Shown in pieces: positions 63,020 through 64,000 of a stretch of 64,000 nucleotides of DNA (position 1 is its first letter; every line of letters starts with the position of its first letter). Source of the DNA: an uncultured Flavobacteriales bacterium (GTDB taxonomy: Bacteria > Bacteroidota > Bacteroidia > Flavobacteriales_D > Crocinitomicaceae); NCBI GenBank assembly GCA_943789205.1, contig CALSTG010000001.1, positions 920,435 to 984,434 of the forward strand, read 5' to 3'. The position numbers and the translations under genes are program-made. Under the pieces are notes generated by a model, which searched no databases, had not been told where the DNA came from, and was given only the letters and a program-made list of their open reading frames with translations.

Positions 63020-64000
63020 GTGAAAGATCTCAACCAAATAGAAAAAGAACTCTTCCCGTTGAGGAAACAACTTCGGGAACATAGCTTGTATAATCAGATG
63101 CATAGCCTTGAGGACATTAAGACCTTTATGTCACTGCATGTTTTTGCCGTATGGGATTTTATGTCCTTACTGAAATCACTTCAGGTTCAGCTGACCAATA
63201 CTTCTGTACCTTGGACGCCTCGTCCTAATGCAAATCTGTCGCGATTTATAAATGAGATTGTTCACGCAGAGGAAAGTGATGTTAACGAAAAAGGAGAAGC
63301 GAAGAGTCATTTTGAAATGTACCTTGACGCGATGCATCAAATAGGCGCTGACACGAGTGAAATTAAGCATTTAATTAAGGGTGTTGAGAATGGAGAAAAG
63401 ATTCAAACGGTTCTTGATGGTTTATATATTGATAATGCTGTCAAAGAGTTCGTAGCTTTCACTTTTGAAGTGATTGCCTCTGGAAAAGCTCATTGTATTG
63501 CAGCTGCCTTTACTTTTGGTCGAGAGGACGTGATCCCTGATATGTTCATCGAAATACTCAAGCAATCGGATGCCAAAAATAAAAACTATAATAAGCTTCG
63601 CTACTATTTGGACAGACATGTGGAATTAGATGGTGATGAACATGGACCTTTATCCCTTAAGATGGTTGAAGAGCTTTGTAAAGGAGATAGTAAGAAATGC
63701 CAAGAAGCAGTAGATATATCAAAACAAGCATTGGCACACCGCATAAAGTTATGGGATAGTATTGAGCAAAAAATCGTCCAAACAGAGGGTCGAATTGCCA
63801 GAAAACCAAGAAAAAAGAAAACCCTAGATAAGGTCATATTCGCCGTGTCAATTGCTATCCCTCTAGCGGTTGCAGTTTTGTTTTCAGTAAAAATAGAAGG
63901 GATTGACCTTTCGTTCTTACCTCCTATCTATGCCAGTCTGAACGGTCTAACCGCTGCAGGTCTTGTTCTCGCTCTAATTGCTATTAAGCTAAAAAAGATG
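63020..64000 (+). CDS. DUF3050 heme-oxygenase-like domain fused to DUF420 membrane domain (3' end beyond window)
   Basis: A GTG-started frame runs without interruption for 327 codons to the right edge. Residues about 1-250 match DUF3050 ([56 protein letters not shown] and [11 protein letters not shown]). This is a helical heme-oxygenase-like fold; candidate metal ligands are E79/E85, H97, E150, H158, H200, D204 and H208. After a basic linker ([10 protein letters not shown]) the sequence becomes DUF420 from about residue 268 ([28 protein letters not shown]). DUF420 relatives such as CtaM/YozB are needed for aa3 oxidase maturation. The GTG is 3 nt past the SCO stop and matches the expected DUF3050 N-terminus. 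Confidence 0.88.
   Translation, partial: MKDLNQIEKELFPLRKQLREHSLYNQMHSLEDIKTFMSLHVFAVWDFMSLLKSLQVQLTNTSVPWTPRPNANLSRFINEIVHAEESDVNEKGEAKSHFEMYLDAMHQIGADTSEIKHLIKGVENGEKIQTVLDGLYIDNAVKEFVAFTFEVIASGKAHCIAAAFTFGREDVIPDMFIEILKQSDAKNKNYNKLRYYLDRHVELDGDEHGPLSLKMVEELCKGDSKKCQEAVDISKQALAHRIKLWDSIEQKIVQTEGRIARKPRKKKTLDKVIFAVSIAIPLAVAVLFSVKIEGIDLSFLPPIYASLNGLTAAGLVLALIAIKLKKM

Noticed and set aside
1..64000. tRNA, rRNA, CRISPR, insertion sequences, prophage, integron or replication origin
   Set aside because: No gap is long enough or structured enough for most of these. I saw no cloverleaf-like stems, regular spacer arrays, transposase motifs, terminal repeats or DnaA-box clusters.

Overview
The window is chromosomal DNA of an AT-rich member of the Bacteroidota, most likely of the order Flavobacteriales. 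The evidence is proteins with type IX secretion (T9SS) C-terminal sorting domains, a PorZ homologue, DUF2141, FucP-type sugar transport, a flavobacterial cytochrome oxidase assembly operon, and promoter-like TAnnTTTG boxes in place of E. coli-type -10 boxes. Family and genus cannot be fixed from the sequence. I see no tRNA, rRNA, CRISPR array, transposon or phage gene. Genes are packed tightly: no gap exceeds about 180 bp, and most convergent pairs end within a few bases of each other.

Layout. 1-6.7 kb: a secreted TPR protein (cut by the left edge), an FtsE-like ATPase, and the overlapping operon galE - outer-membrane barrel - tatD - ansA. 6.5-11.8 kb: a probable unannotated small membrane protein, a DUF2141 protein, ileS (interrupted by an apparent 1-bp deletion) followed by a biotin-carrier protein, and a secreted protein with its own terminator. 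11.9-15.0 kb: a GH1 glycosidase with a Tat-like leader, then an ECF sigma / membrane protein / Spy-like periplasmic protein operon. 15.1-19.4 kb: asnS, a T9SS-exported GH25 lysozyme, a small membrane protein and a fatty-acid desaturase. 19.4-25.3 kb: a leftward series with pth, two envelope proteins, a pseudouridine synthase, a SCO protein, NAD-precursor salvage (kinase plus PnuC) and an M14 peptidase. 25.4-29 kb: nitronate monooxygenase-like protein, histidine kinase, small membrane protein and an SDR. 29-37 kb: two large T9SS cargo proteins flanking an aminotransferase/omega-amidase pair. 37-44.7 kb: membrane proteins, an S41 protease, a TIGR01777 epimerase, PhoH/PIN, a methyltransferase and RidA. 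44.8-49.6 kb: glycosyltransferase - DUF2079 - porZ, translationally coupled. 49.6-58.1 kb: a leftward run with GH3 glucosidase, FucP-like permease, dxs, a flippase and enoyl-CoA hydratase. 58.2-64 kb: ctaB, two coxIII, coxIV, two SCO-type proteins, and a fusion protein that runs off the right edge.

The points I would follow first are these. (1) The last gene joins a DUF3050 heme-oxygenase-like (candidate di-metal) domain to a DUF420 (CtaM/YozB-like) membrane domain inside an oxidase assembly operon. (2) ileS carries GxHH in place of the class I HIGH motif, the signature linked to mupirocin hyper-resistance in type 2 IleRS, and is also frameshifted. (3) A TAnnTTTG box sits only 3-7 nt before the start codon of eight genes, which predicts leaderless or nearly leaderless mRNAs. 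(4) An unusually long subunit III and a SCO paralogue without its copper-ligand histidine sit in the oxidase operon. (5) porZ is coupled to sugar-transfer genes.
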